Shown here: in pieces, positions 34,142-43,079 of the stretch
Position numbering within the stretch: position 1 is the first letter of the stretch
How the letters are laid out: every line of letters begins with the position of its first letter
DNA from: JBBQXK01 sp038251625
GTDB taxonomy: Bacteria; Pseudomonadota; Alphaproteobacteria; Rhodobacterales; Rhodobacteraceae
Length of the DNA stretch: 64,000 nt
Direction of reading: 5' to 3'
Assembly (NCBI GenBank): GCA_038251625.1
Contig: JBBSBE010000001.1
Coordinates: forward strand, 36,019-100,018
Position numbers and translations under genes: made by a program
Notes under the pieces: generated by a model
Told to the model about the DNA's origin: nothing
What the model saw: only the letters and a program-made list of their open reading frames with translations
Databases searched by the model: none

Positions 34142-35398
34142 TCAGGCTTTGCGAAGGCAGGCGATGAAGAAGCCGTCGATCCCGCCGTTGTCAGCCCAAT
34201 GATCGGGCCGAAGGCGCAGCGCCCCGGGGCCTGCGTGCCACGCCGCGTCGATCCCCGGCACATCGACAGGAACAGGGGATAGCCCGGGATGACGGGCCAA
34301 CGCCGCCGCCAATTGCGCCTCGCCCTCATCCGGTAAAAGCGAGCAGGTGCAATAGACGAGCCGCCCGCCCGGTCGAAGGAACCCGAGCGCGCGATCAATC
34401 AGCGCGGCCTGAAGTGCGGCCAGCGTCGGCAAGTCACTGCCATCCTTGATGAAGGGCAGATCGGGGTGGCGGCGAATGGTGCCGGTGGCCGAACATGGCG
34501 CATCCAGAAGGACGGCATCGACCGGCACGGACGGCGCCCAATGCAGTGCATCGGCGGCGATCACCTCGGCCGTCAGACCCGTCCGCAGAAGATTGACGCG
34601 CAGCCGTTCGAGCCGCGGGCCAGAGATATCGACCGCCGTCACCCGCGCGCCCATCGCCGCCAGTTGCATCGTCTTGCCGCCCGGGGCGGCGCACAGGTCC
34701 ACAACGGTTTCGCCCGGCGCAGGCGCCAGTACGCGGGCGGCTAGTGCCGCGCCAGCGTCCTGCACCCACCAGTCGCCTGCCGCGTAACCGGGAAGCGTGC
34801 TGACCTGCACATGGGTGGCAATGCGCAACGATCCGGTGGGCAGCACCTCTGCGCCCGGCAGATCGGTGGCACGCTGCGGCGTCAGGTCAAGGGGCGGCTC
34901 GATGGCCTGCACGGCCTCCATCGCGGTCACGGCTTCGCGTCCCCAGGCATGGACCAGCGGCTGGCGCAGCCATTGCGGCATGCGCTGGGGCGGCAGCGCC
35001 GAAAAAGGGGCGGGCAACTCGGCCACCCGGCGCAGCACGGCATTGGCGAGGCCCGCCAGATGCCCGCTGCGCTTGCCCCGCCGCACGATTTCGACCGCCG
35101 CGTTCACGGCCCCATGCGCCGCCGCGCCGCCCACTGCCATCTCGACCAAGGCAAGCCGCAAGGCGTGGCGCACCTCTGCCGGGGGCGCCTTGCGCAAGAG
35201 GGGCGCCAGCACGCGGTCCGCCGGTTCAAGGTGCCGCAGAACAAGCGCCGCCAGCCGCTGCGCCCGTGCCCGTTCGGCCGGTGGAAGGGCGGCCAGGGGC
35301 CCGCCCTCGCCTGCGGCTTCGCGCAACATGTGCCCCTCGCCCAGCACCGCCGTCAGCAGCGCCACCGCTGCCGCCCGTGCCGCTACCCCCTCTGCCAT
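34142..35398 (-). CDS. rsmB: RsmB/NOP-family rRNA cytosine-C5 methyltransferase
   Basis: 418 residues. An N-terminal NusB-like helical domain (RAQRLAALVLRHLEPADRVL; HGAVNAAVEIVRRGKRSGHLAGLANAVLRRV) precedes the SAM-dependent domain: WWVQDAGAALAARVL, VVDLCAAPGGKTMQLA, LLDAPCSATGTIRRHPDL (catalytic Cys in DAPCS), LVYCTCSLLPDEGE (second Cys). It methylates cytosine in 16S rRNA. It is first of the minus-strand run and divergent from the DUF1674 gene, with 72 bp between starts. Confidence 0.93.
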   Translation of the reverse strand: MAEGVAARAAAVALLTAVLGEGHMLREAAGEGGPLAALPPAERARAQRLAALVLRHLEPADRVLAPLLRKAPPAEVRHALRLALVEMAVGGAAAHGAVNAAVEIVRRGKRSGHLAGLANAVLRRVAELPAPFSALPPQRMPQWLRQPLVHAWGREAVTAMEAVQAIEPPLDLTPQRATDLPGAEVLPTGSLRIATHVQVSTLPGYAAGDWWVQDAGAALAARVLAPAPGETVVDLCAAPGGKTMQLAAMGARVTAVDISGPRLERLRVNLLRTGLTAEVIAADALHWAPSVPVDAVLLDAPCSATGTIRRHPDLPFIKDGSDLPTLAALQAALIDRALGFLRPGGRLVYCTCSLLPDEGEAQLAAALARHPGLSPVPVDVPGIDAAWHAGPGALRLRPDHWADNGGIDGFFIACLRKA

Positions 35399-35470
35399 CT
35401 TTGCCCGCCTTGTCCTCTGTGGACGCCGGGGTATATCAAGCGGGTGACCCCTACAAGGAAGGCCCGCGCC

Positions 35471-35647
35471 ATGGCCGACACGCCCGAAACCCTGCCCCCC
35501 GCTGCCCGGCGGGCGCTTGCCGAAGCCGAAGCGCGGCGCAGGGCAGCCGCCCCAGCGGCACTGCCGCGCGAACTGGGCGGGCGCGACGGACCCGAGCCCG
35601 TCCGGTATGGCGATTGGGAAAAGAAGGGCCTTGCCATCGACTTCTGA
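35471..35647 (+). CDS. DUF1674 / SdhAF4-like small protein
   Basis: 58 residues. An Ala/Arg-rich helical N-terminus (LPPAARRALAEAEARRRAA) is followed by the conserved end LGGRDGPEPVRYGDWEKKGLAIDF; the ExKGxxxDF ending is diagnostic. Eukaryotic homologues (SDHAF4) assist assembly of the flavinated succinate dehydrogenase subunit; a similar role is inferred. ATG 35471 follows AAGGCCCGCGCC. It is much shorter than surrounding open frames that run in from rsmB antisense sequence. Confidence 0.88.
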   Translation: MADTPETLPPAARRALAEAEARRRAAAPAALPRELGGRDGPEPVRYGDWEKKGLAIDF

Positions 35648-35694
35648 GGCGTCCGCCGCTTGTACGGCCGGGCTGCAGGCTCTACATCCCGCAC

Positions 35695-36516
35695 ATGCGC
35701 AGGTTCATTCCCTTCATTTCGCATCCGCCCCAGGTGCCAGTCATCCGCCTTCAAGGTGCGATTGGCGGCGGTGGGCGGTTTGGTAGCGCGTCCCTTTCGG
35801 ACGCAAGCCTTGCCCCGTTGATCGAGCGCGCCTTCACGCGCGGCAAACCGGCTGCAGTGGCGCTGCTGATCAACTCGCCCGGCGGATCGGCTGTGCAGTC
35901 GTCGCTGATCGCGGCACGCATCCGGCGGCTGGCGGACGAGAAGAAGGTGCCCGTTCATGCCTTTGTCGAGGATGTCGCAGCCTCTGGCGGCTACTGGCTG
36001 GCCTGTGCGGGGGATGACATCTGGGTCGATCCCTCGTCCATCGTCGGCTCGATCGGGGTGATCTTTGCCTCTTTCGGATTTCCCGAACTCATGAAGCGGC
36101 AGGGGATCGAGCGGCGCGTGATCACCGCTGGCCGGTCAAAATCGCTTGCCGATCCGTTTCTGCCCGAAAAGCCCGAGGATGTGGCGCGTTTGCGCGCCTT
36201 GCAGGCGCCGATCCATGCCGCCTTCATCAGCCATGTGAAGCACCGGCGCGGCAGCCGCCTGAAAGAGGACGCCGACCTTTTCAACGCCGATGTCTGGGTC
36301 GGGTCGGAGGCCGCAGAGATGGGGCTTGTCGATGGGGTCGGCCATCTGGTGCCAAAGCTGCGGGCACTCTACGGCGAGAATGTGCGGTTGGCGCCGCTCG
36401 GCCAGCGCCGCAGCCTGATCCAGCGCTTTGGCGGGGCAAGCGTGGGCCGCGCGGCCATTTCTGCCGCGCTTGGCGAAGTGGAAGACCGCGCGCTCTGGGC
36501 ACGGTACGGGCTTTGA
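35695..36516 (+). CDS. S49-family signal peptide peptidase-like serine protease
   Basis: 273 residues, the short SppA/SohB-like form. VPVIRLQGAIG and LLINSPGGSAVQSSLIA come first, VEDVAASGGYWLACAGDDIW holds nucleophile Ser97, PSSIVGSIGVIFASFGFPEL follows, and the catalytic Lys149 lies in ITAGRSKSLADPFLP. No clear membrane span is present, unlike E. coli SohB, so it may be cytoplasmic or peripheral. Starts at ATG 35695; the poor ribosome site (GGCTGCAGGCTC) makes the start the least certain part. Confidence 0.9.
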   Translation: MRRFIPFISHPPQVPVIRLQGAIGGGGRFGSASLSDASLAPLIERAFTRGKPAAVALLINSPGGSAVQSSLIAARIRRLADEKKVPVHAFVEDVAASGGYWLACAGDDIWVDPSSIVGSIGVIFASFGFPELMKRQGIERRVITAGRSKSLADPFLPEKPEDVARLRALQAPIHAAFISHVKHRRGSRLKEDADLFNADVWVGSEAAEMGLVDGVGHLVPKLRALYGENVRLAPLGQRRSLIQRFGGASVGRAAISAALGEVEDRALWARYGL

Positions 36517-36520
36517 GCGC

Positions 36521-36715
36521 GTGCTGGTGAAGGTCGTCACCCTGTTTCTGCTGGCCATGGCGGTCCTGGCCTTCATGGGCCGTCTGCGACTGCCGGGGCG
36601 CAAGACCAAGGCGCCACCACGCATGAAGGGGCCTGTCATCTGCGGCAAATGCGGCAGCTATATCCTTGGCAGTGGTCCCTGCGCCTGCGAGGCGCCCTCA
36701 GGCAAGAAGGGCTGA
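36521..36715 (+). CDS. Small membrane-anchored zinc-ribbon-like protein
   Basis: 64 residues from GTG 36521, 4 bp after the S49 gene. One N-terminal membrane span (VTLFLLAMAVLAFMG) is followed by a basic stretch and a C-terminal CGKCGSYILGSGPCAC with two Cys-x2-Cys-like pairs, suggesting metal binding. I do not recognise a named family. The ATG-initiated longer frame from 36428 lies inside the protease gene. Conserved placement beside the protease and antiporter would support it. Confidence 0.65.
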   Translation: MLVKVVTLFLLAMAVLAFMGRLRLPGRKTKAPPRMKGPVICGKCGSYILGSGPCACEAPSGKKG

Positions 36716-36718
36716 TCC

Positions 36719-37657
36719 TTGGCACCCGATCTTTTCTGGGCCGCGATAGGCCTTGTGCTTCTTGTGGTGGCTGGAAACGCGCTGGTGAAGGGCGCGGTGA
36801 ACCTTGCCCTCCGGCTGGGTATTCCCGCGCTGATCGTGGGCTTGACGGTCGTGGCGTTCGGCACGTCGGCGCCGGAACTGCTGGTATCGGTGCAGGCCGT
36901 CCTGAAGGATCAGGACGGGATCGCATTGGGCAATGTGGTGGGGTCCAACATCGCGAATGCGCTGCTGGTGATCGGCATTCCCGCGATGATCTCTGTGATC
37001 CACGCCAGCCATCTTGACGTGCGGCGCAGCTATTTGGTGATGCTGGCAGGCACAGTGCTTTTCATCGTGATCTGTCTGCTGGGACCACTGACGTGGCTGC
37101 ATGCGCTGGTTTTGCTGGCGGGTCTTGGCGCGATGCTGTGGGACAGTTACCGCCAGGGCCGTGCGCATCCCGACACCGTAGAAGAAGCCCCTGAAGGCGC
37201 CGATCCCGCGATGCCAGCCTGGCGGATCGGTGCCTGGCTCGCGGCGGGTCTGGTGGGGTTGCCGCTGGGGGCAAACCTGCTGGTCGAAAGCGCGGTCAGC
37301 ATCGCGCGCGAAATCGGCGTCAGCGAAACCGTCATCGGGCTGACGCTGGTGGCGGTCGGCACATCGCTGCCCGAACTTGCCACCTCGATCATCGCGGCGC
37401 TGAAGCGTCAGGCGGATGTGGCGCTTGGCAACGTGATCGGCTCGAACGTGTTCAATCTTCTGGCGATCATCGGAATCTCGGGCTTTGTCGCCCCGCTGAC
37501 AGTGCCCGTTGAACTTTTGCGGTTCGACCTCTGGGCGATGCTGGCCGCATCGCTATTGCTGGCGCCGTTCGTGTTGGGGCGAAAGGACATCGGGCGGCTT
37601 GCCGGTCTGGGCTTGACGGCGGTCTATGCAGGCTACCTGTGGTTCGTCATCAGTTGA
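36719..37657 (+). CDS. Calcium/sodium antiporter of the CaCA family (YrbG-like)
   Basis: 312 residues, about 10 spans, with the internal duplication of the family. The first alpha repeat is VVAFGTSAPELLVSVQA and GNVVGSNIANALLVIG; the second is LVAVGTSLPELATSIIA and GNVIGSNVFNLLAIIG. The acidic residues in the two PEL motifs bind cation. It exchanges Ca2+ for Na+ or H+ at the inner membrane. The likely start is TTG 36719, 3 bp after the zinc-ribbon gene stop and preceded by AAGAAGGGC. Confidence 0.93.
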   Translation: MAPDLFWAAIGLVLLVVAGNALVKGAVNLALRLGIPALIVGLTVVAFGTSAPELLVSVQAVLKDQDGIALGNVVGSNIANALLVIGIPAMISVIHASHLDVRRSYLVMLAGTVLFIVICLLGPLTWLHALVLLAGLGAMLWDSYRQGRAHPDTVEEAPEGADPAMPAWRIGAWLAAGLVGLPLGANLLVESAVSIAREIGVSETVIGLTLVAVGTSLPELATSIIAALKRQADVALGNVIGSNVFNLLAIIGISGFVAPLTVPVELLRFDLWAMLAASLLLAPFVLGRKDIGRLAGLGLTAVYAGYLWFVIS

Positions 37658-37674
37658 CGCGGAAGGGGCAAGAC

Positions 37675-38457
37675 ATGGCAGGGCGGGCGCTGATCACCGG
37701 GGGCGCGCGGCGGCTCGGGCGGGCGATGGCGCTTTATCTTGCGGGGCGCGGCCTTGACGTGGCGATCCACTATGCCGGTTCGGCGGAAGAGGCCGAGAGC
37801 GCCGCCACAGAGGCGCGGGCGATGGGCGTGGTCGCTGTCACGCTGCAAGCCGATCTGCTGGACGAGGCGCAGACCGAGGCGCTGGTTGGCCGTGCGGCCA
37901 GGGCGTTGGATGGGCCGCTGACGGTTCTGGTCAACAACGCCTCGATCTTTGAATACGACACGCTGGCTTCGGCCACGCGGGAAAGCTGGGACCGCCATAT
38001 CGGATCGAACCTGCGCGCGCCATTCGTGCTGACGCAAGCCTTCGCGGCCCAGGCACCGGGCCCGGCAACGGACGCAGCAGGCGAGCCTGTAGCGCGGGCG
38101 CTGGTGGTTAACATGATCGACCAGCGGGTGTTGAAGCCCACGCCGGAGTTCATGAGCTATACGATTGCCAAGATGGGTTTGTGGGCCTTTACCCGCACCG
38201 CAGCGCAGGCCCTTGCACCCGCCGTGCGGGTGAATGCGATCGGACCCGGGCCGACGATGCAGGGTGCACGGCAGAGCGCCGACCATTTCGAACGCCAGCG
38301 CGCCGCAACAATTCTGCGGCGTGGCGCGCATCCTGATGATATCTGTGCCGCCTTGGGTTATTTTCTCGACGCAAACGCCGTTACGGGGCAGCTTTTATGC
38401 GTCGATGGCGGCCAGCATCTGGGCTGGAAAACGCCCGATGTTCTAGGGCCCGAGTGA
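37675..38457 (+). CDS. SDR-family oxidoreductase (pteridine-reductase/FolM-like)
   Basis: 260 residues. ALITGGARRLGRAMALYLAG is a TGxxxRxG cofactor loop typical of pteridine reductase-like SDRs. VLVNNASIFEYDTL is the NNAS motif, and SYTIAKMGLWAFTRTAAQAL supplies Tyr-x3-Lys. The end QLLCVDGGQHLGW is also typical. Such enzymes reduce dihydropteridines or act as 3-oxoacyl reductase relatives; the FolM-like reading is a family inference. Start ATG 37675 follows GGAAGGGGCAAGAC. It is the last gene before the AT-rich gap in front of uvrC. Confidence 0.85.
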   Translation: MAGRALITGGARRLGRAMALYLAGRGLDVAIHYAGSAEEAESAATEARAMGVVAVTLQADLLDEAQTEALVGRAARALDGPLTVLVNNASIFEYDTLASATRESWDRHIGSNLRAPFVLTQAFAAQAPGPATDAAGEPVARALVVNMIDQRVLKPTPEFMSYTIAKMGLWAFTRTAAQALAPAVRVNAIGPGPTMQGARQSADHFERQRAATILRRGAHPDDICAALGYFLDANAVTGQLLCVDGGQHLGWKTPDVLGPE

Positions 38458-38478
38458 CCGATCCGGCGGCACCGGGCA

Positions 38479-38740
38479 TGAGTTGTCCACTTTTCGAACA
38501 ACCATCACATACTGGTTACAATATCGTTGATTTCCTTCGAGAATTTGCGGTTTACAAAATTATTCCGTTATTTTTCAGTGATTTAACTTTGTGCCTAAAA
38601 AATGTGCTAACTTGCGAAACTGCCGAAATCCTTCAAGAAAACGGCGTTGCGAAAATGAACTCCACAGGGTTATCCACAAAAACCGGGGACAGCTTTGCAC
38701 TTGCCCTCCTGCGTCAGCCATTGCAGGCAGAGGGGAATCG
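38479..38740. other. AT-rich noncoding region with a perfect DnaA box (origin-like)
   Basis: The 283-bp gap between the SDR stop and uvrC departs sharply from the window's composition. By my count 38521-38600 is about 30% G+C. TTATCCACA at 38670-38678 is a perfect DnaA box, and TTGTCCACT at 38483-38491 is a 7-of-9 match. Between them lie two TAA-rich near-repeats, TTTGTGCCTAA and ATGTGCTAAC. This could be an origin, a DnaA-regulated promoter, or simply the uvrC promoter region. Confidence 0.4.
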
Positions 38741-40630
38741 TTGACCGATACGGAGAGGGCACACGTGGCAGGCGAACGTGACGTTGCGGCAACCGGGCAC
38801 GAGGTGATCCAGGGCTATTTGCGCAGCCTTGATGGCTCGCCCGGCGTGTACCGGATGCTCAATGCAACGAGCGAGGTTCTGTACGTCGGCAAGGCGCGCA
38901 ATCTCAAGGCGCGGGTGTCAAACTATGCGCGCCCCTCGGGGCATTCGGGCCGGATTGCGCGGATGATCCGCGAGACGGCCTCGATGATGTTTCTGACCAC
39001 GCGGACGGAAACAGAGGCGCTCCTGCTGGAGCAGAACCTGATCAAGCAGTTGAAGCCGCGCTACAACGTGCTTCTGCGGGACGACAAAAGCTTTCCCAAC
39101 ATCCTGATTTCGGCGGAACATGCCTTTCCGCAAATCAAGAAGCATCGCGGCAAGAAGTCGGAAAAAGGTGCCTACTTCGGCCCCTTTGCCAGCGCCGGCG
39201 CCGTGAACCGTACGCTGAACCAACTGCAAAAGGTGTTCCTGCTGCGCAATTGTTCGGATGCAATGTTCGAAAGCCGCACCCGGCCCTGCCTTTTGCACCA
39301 GATCAAACGCTGCGCCGCACCTTGCGTCGGGCGTGTCAGCGAGTCCGATTACGCAGCGCTGGTGTCCGATGCGCGGCGGTTTCTGGAAGGCAAGACCACC
39401 ACCGTTCAGGCAAATCTGGCAGCCGAAATGCAGACCGCATCGGAAACGATGGAGTTTGAGCGCGCCGCCGCCCTGCGTGACCGTATCCGCGCCCTGACAC
39501 AGGTGCAGAGCAGCCAAGGCATCAACCCGCGTGGCGTGTCCGAAGCCGATGTCGTGGCGCTGCATCTGGATGGGGGGCAAGCCTGCGTGCAGGTGTTTTT
39601 CATCCGCGCCAATCAAAGCTGGGGCAACCGTGATTTCTATCCCCGCACGGGCGCAGGCGCCGAAGAGCCCGAGATCCTCGAGGCATTCCTTGCGCAGTTC
39701 TATGATGACAAGGAGCCCCCGCGCCTGATCCTGCTGTCCCACCCCGTCGAGAATCCGGATCTTGTTGCCCAGCTTCTGGCCGACCGCGCAGGCCGCAAGG
39801 TCGAGATCACCGTGCCGCAGCGGGGTGAAAAGGCCGAACTGGTGGAAAATGCCGCGCGGAACGCGCGCGAAAGCCTGGCCCGGCGGATGGCAGAAAGTGC
39901 CACACAGAACAAGCTTCTGACGGGTCTGGCCGATGCCTTTGATCTGGATGCTCCGCCCCGGCGCATCGAGGTGTATGACAACAGTCATATCCAGGGCACG
40001 AATGCCGTGGGCGGCATGATCGTGGCGGGGGCGGAAGGATTTCTGAAAAGCCAGTACCGCAAGTTCAACATCAAGGGGGCGGCAGGCGCGGCCGGTGACG
40101 ATTTCGGCATGATGAAAGAGGTACTGACCCGCCGCTTCGAACGCCTGTTGAAGGAAGACCCCGAGCGCAAATCCGACGCCTGGCCCGACCTTCTGCTGAT
40201 TGACGGTGGGGCGGGGCAAGTTTCGGCGGTCGGGGAAATTCTGGCAGGGCTGGGCGTGGATGACCTGCCCTTCATCGGTGTCGCCAAGGGCCTGGACCGG
40301 GATGCCGGGAAAGAGGAGTTCTACCGCCCCGGCGAGCGGCCTTTTGCGCTGCAGATGAACGATCCGGTGCTTTATTTCGTGCAGCGTTTGCGGGATGAGG
40401 CGCACCGCTGGGCCATCGGCGCGCACCGCGCCAAGCGGGCCAAGGCGGTGGGCGCGACCCCGCTGGACGACATTCCCGGCATCGGCGCTGCCCGCAAACG
40501 CGCGCTTCTGGCGCATTTCGGCAGCGCCAAGGCGGTGGCGCGGGCCGGGATCCCCGATCTGATGGCCGTGGATGGAATCAGCGCGGCCATGGCCCAAACC
40601 ATTCATGGCACCTTTCATCCGCAAGGCTAG
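38741..40630 (+). CDS. uvrC: Excinuclease ABC subunit C (UvrC)
   Basis: 629 residues. GIY-YIG nuclease: SPGVYRMLNATSEVLYVGKARNLKARVSNY, of which GVYRM and YVGKAR are the key elements. UvrB-interacting UVR domain: EMQTASETMEFERAAALRDRI. RNase H-like second nuclease: IEVYDNSHIQGTNAVGGMIV and LLLIDGGAGQVSAV. A C-terminal HhH pair (IPGIGAARKRALLAHFG) ends it. It makes both incisions in nucleotide excision repair. TTG 38741 is chosen for GAGGGG at 5 nt and the MTDT-like start; GTG 38765 with GGAGAGGG is the alternative. The usual downstream pgsA-moaD-moaE are not present. Confidence 0.96.
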   Translation: MTDTERAHVAGERDVAATGHEVIQGYLRSLDGSPGVYRMLNATSEVLYVGKARNLKARVSNYARPSGHSGRIARMIRETASMMFLTTRTETEALLLEQNLIKQLKPRYNVLLRDDKSFPNILISAEHAFPQIKKHRGKKSEKGAYFGPFASAGAVNRTLNQLQKVFLLRNCSDAMFESRTRPCLLHQIKRCAAPCVGRVSESDYAALVSDARRFLEGKTTTVQANLAAEMQTASETMEFERAAALRDRIRALTQVQSSQGINPRGVSEADVVALHLDGGQACVQVFFIRANQSWGNRDFYPRTGAGAEEPEILEAFLAQFYDDKEPPRLILLSHPVENPDLVAQLLADRAGRKVEITVPQRGEKAELVENAARNARESLARRMAESATQNKLLTGLADAFDLDAPPRRIEVYDNSHIQGTNAVGGMIVAGAEGFLKSQYRKFNIKGAAGAAGDDFGMMKEVLTRRFERLLKEDPERKSDAWPDLLLIDGGAGQVSAVGEILAGLGVDDLPFIGVAKGLDRDAGKEEFYRPGERPFALQMNDPVLYFVQRLRDEAHRWAIGAHRAKRAKAVGATPLDDIPGIGAARKRALLAHFGSAKAVARAGIPDLMAVDGISAAMAQTIHGTFHPQG

Positions 40631-40713
40631 CAACGGCCGTTTAGTGGCGAGTGGCGTTCGGCATTCGGATCGAACAGGGTGCAGCGTTTGCATAACACGT
40701 GTGGGGCAGACCA

Positions 40714-41658
40714 TTGGACAAAGCACAACGTATCGCCGTGATTGGGGCAGGTCTGGCGGGGCTGGCCTGTGCCCGGGCGCTTGCCAACACAGGACACCGC
40801 GTTTTGGTGTTCGACAAGGGACGGGGCCTTGGCGGACGGCTGGCATCGCGCCGTTTCGAGGAGTGGCGCTTTGACCATGGCGCCGTGGTGTTGCAGCCCA
40901 AGACACCCGCGCTGACGGCATATCTGCATTCGGTGGTTGGTGCAGGACAGGCCGCGTATTGGCCCGCAGGTGCGGGTTGGGTGGGCGTGCCGGGGATGAA
41001 CGCAGTCGTCAAACCGCTGGCCGATGGTATGGATATCACGCTGTCGGCCGAAGTGGACATGCTGGTGCACAGGCCAGAGGGTTGGACGATTGCGGGCAAG
41101 GGCGTGCCTGAAAGTGATCCCTTCGATCAGGTCGTACTGGCAATACCCCAGCCGCAGGTGCTGCGCCTGCTGGCGCAATGGCCCGAGATGACCGCCCGCC
41201 TTGCGGGGGCATCCATGCGGCCCTGCTGGGCGGTCATGGCCGCTTTCGCAACAGACCTGCCGACCGACACGAACTTTGCAACATTTTCCGAAGGCCCCCT
41301 TTCGCTGGTTGCGCGGGACACGGCCAAACCCGGCCGGTCCTCAACAGGCGATTCCTGGGTAATCCATGCCGGTGCCGATTGGTCCCGTGCCCATCTGGAA
41401 CTGGACCGCGATTCGGTGGTGGCCCCACTGCTTGCCGCCTTCTTCTCGGCGCTGGCGTGCGATCCGGTGGCCCCCGTCGTATCTTTCGCCCATCGCTGGC
41501 GGTTCGGCGTGACGGATACACCGCTGGGGCGCCCTTTCGTGCTTGACCCATCCTTGCGCTTTGGCCTTTGCGGGGATTGGTGCTTGGGCGATACGGCGGA
41601 TGCGGCCTTTGAAAGCGGGCGCGCCTTGGCAGCGGCGATCCTTGCGACAGGCGAATAG
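40714..41658 (+). CDS. Renalase-like NAD(P)/FAD-dependent oxidoreductase
   Basis: 314 residues. RIAVIGAGLAGLACARALA is the FAD-binding start, then VLVFDKGRGLGGRLASRR and FDHGAVVLQPKTPAL, the renalase-like block. FDQVVLAIPQPQ, VVSFAHRWRFG and the C-terminal LCGDWCLGDTADAAFESGRALA close the flavin fold. TTG 40714 gives a natural N-terminus and GTGGGG lies upstream; GTG 40699 is an alternative. Renalase-type enzymes oxidise aberrant NAD(P)H isomers or related dihydro-nicotinamides; substrate here is unknown. Confidence 0.85.
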   Translation: MDKAQRIAVIGAGLAGLACARALANTGHRVLVFDKGRGLGGRLASRRFEEWRFDHGAVVLQPKTPALTAYLHSVVGAGQAAYWPAGAGWVGVPGMNAVVKPLADGMDITLSAEVDMLVHRPEGWTIAGKGVPESDPFDQVVLAIPQPQVLRLLAQWPEMTARLAGASMRPCWAVMAAFATDLPTDTNFATFSEGPLSLVARDTAKPGRSSTGDSWVIHAGADWSRAHLELDRDSVVAPLLAAFFSALACDPVAPVVSFAHRWRFGVTDTPLGRPFVLDPSLRFGLCGDWCLGDTADAAFESGRALAAAILATGE

Positions 41659-41729
41659 GGGTACGGTCTTGAAGCGTCCATCCGCCCGGTCTGCACTGCC
41701 CTTGGGCGAAGCCCCGCTACACCGACAGA

Positions 41730-42665
41730 TCAGGCAGCCCAGGCGGCATACCAGGCATTGAAACGGGCATAGCTCGACTCGGCAAAGCTGCGCTGAGACG
41801 GGGACAGCTCGTCTTCCGCATTGAAATGCAGCGCGTATTCGGCTTCACCGTTCAAGACCATGAGATACTTGAAATAAAGCACCAGATCGACGCCTGCGTC
41901 CCACGTCGACAGAACCATCATCGCATCTTCCAGTTCCTTGGCCTTGTGCCGCGCCGCAACGTCCCCGGCTTGCGCCTGCCGACACAGGGCGACGAGGTGA
42001 AGTACCTCGCGCGGCAGACAGTTGCCAATGCCGGTGATCGCACCGGTCGCGCCACAATTGACAAAGCCGTGGAAGACCGCCGTATCCACACCGACCATCA
42101 GCGTCAGCGCCGGATCAGAGCCCGTGATATGTTCGGCGGCATAGGACAGATCCGCCTCGCCTCCGAATTCCTTAAAGCCAACAAGATTGGGATGCTCGGC
42201 GCGCAGATCAAAGAACAGGTCGGCACGTGTCGCAAACCCGTAATAGGGGCTGTTGTAGATCACTGCGGGCAGGTTCTGCGCGGCCGAAAGCGTGGCTTTG
42301 AAGTGCGCCTTTTGCGCGGCAACCGATGCCCCGCGCGACAGGACGCGCGGGATCACCATCAACCCGGCCGCCCCAACGCTGGCCGCATGGGACGCATGCG
42401 CAACGGCAGATTTCGTGTTGACCGCACCTGTGCCTACAATCACCGGAATGCCCGCCGCACAGAGGCGGGCGACCCCCTCCATCCGTTGTGCATCGGTCAG
42501 CAAAGGCCAATCCCCCATCGACCCGCAGTAGACAACGCCCGACATGCCCAGACCCATCAACTGCTGCCCCTTGCGCACAAGCGCGTCGTAGTCGGGGGTT
42601 CTGTCGGGCTTGCACGGGGTCATCAGGGCGGGAATGCAGCCAGAAAACGGAGATTGCATCGTCAT
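41730..42665 (-). CDS. DapA/N-acetylneuraminate lyase superfamily enzyme
   Basis: About 311 residues forming a Schiff-base TIM barrel. CIPALMTPCKPDRTPD begins it, VVYCGSMGDWPLLTDAQRMEGV replaces the usual GTTGE loop, VIYNSPYYGFATRADLF carries the catalytic Tyr, and LVGFKEFGGEADL carries the Schiff-base Lys. The GSMGDW loop sets it apart from true dihydrodipicolinate synthase and resembles catabolic members such as pyrroline-4-hydroxy-2-carboxylate deaminase; this assignment is tentative. ATG 42665 (MTMQS) follows ACAAGGAC. It is divergent from the amidase gene. Confidence 0.82.
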   Translation of the reverse strand: MTMQSPFSGCIPALMTPCKPDRTPDYDALVRKGQQLMGLGMSGVVYCGSMGDWPLLTDAQRMEGVARLCAAGIPVIVGTGAVNTKSAVAHASHAASVGAAGLMVIPRVLSRGASVAAQKAHFKATLSAAQNLPAVIYNSPYYGFATRADLFFDLRAEHPNLVGFKEFGGEADLSYAAEHITGSDPALTLMVGVDTAVFHGFVNCGATGAITGIGNCLPREVLHLVALCRQAQAGDVAARHKAKELEDAMMVLSTWDAGVDLVLYFKYLMVLNGEAEYALHFNAEDELSPSQRSFAESSYARFNAWYAAWAA

Positions 42666-43079
42666 GTCCTTGTAAAGTGTATCGCGCGCTCTGGCCGCTG
42701 CGATCATGTTCGCGCGACCGTGGCCTTTCAGAATCCTAGCGATCCGTCGATGGTCTGTCGACGCTGCAAAGTACGGCCGGTCGGAACGCGAATGAGAAGA
42801 TGTAAGGCGCAGCGGGAATCGCCGTCAACGCAAGCCAGAAAGGCCGCCAGCAAGCGCTTCATGGTGGCCCTTCCCGAATCCATCTGTCGCCATGCGGACC
42901 AGACAGTTCTCACCGACCGAACCCCGCCACAATGGCGACGTCGGGCAGAGCGTTATCGTCCGCCGACCACGTCAGGGCCTGCTTTACCTGGCTTGACCGC
43001 CGCATGGAATGAAGCTTCCCACGGATAGCGCTTAACTCTAGCGTCGGGACAACCGGCAAAGACAGGAGAGCGTTGCAAG
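42666..43079. other. Noncoding gap between divergent DapA-like and amidase genes
   Basis: 414 bp with no coding frame I can support. A 61-codon minus-strand frame at 42728-42913 has no recognisable motif or ribosome site. The gap presumably holds the two divergent promoters. Near the amidase, GACAGGAGAGCG gives its ribosome site. Confidence 0.4.

Noticed and set aside
38918..40921. 667-codon open frame on the minus strand
   Set aside because: Antisense to uvrC, whose domains are complete on the plus strand.
42728..42913. 61-codon minus-strand frame
   Set aside because: No motif, no ribosome site, and located in a divergent promoter gap.
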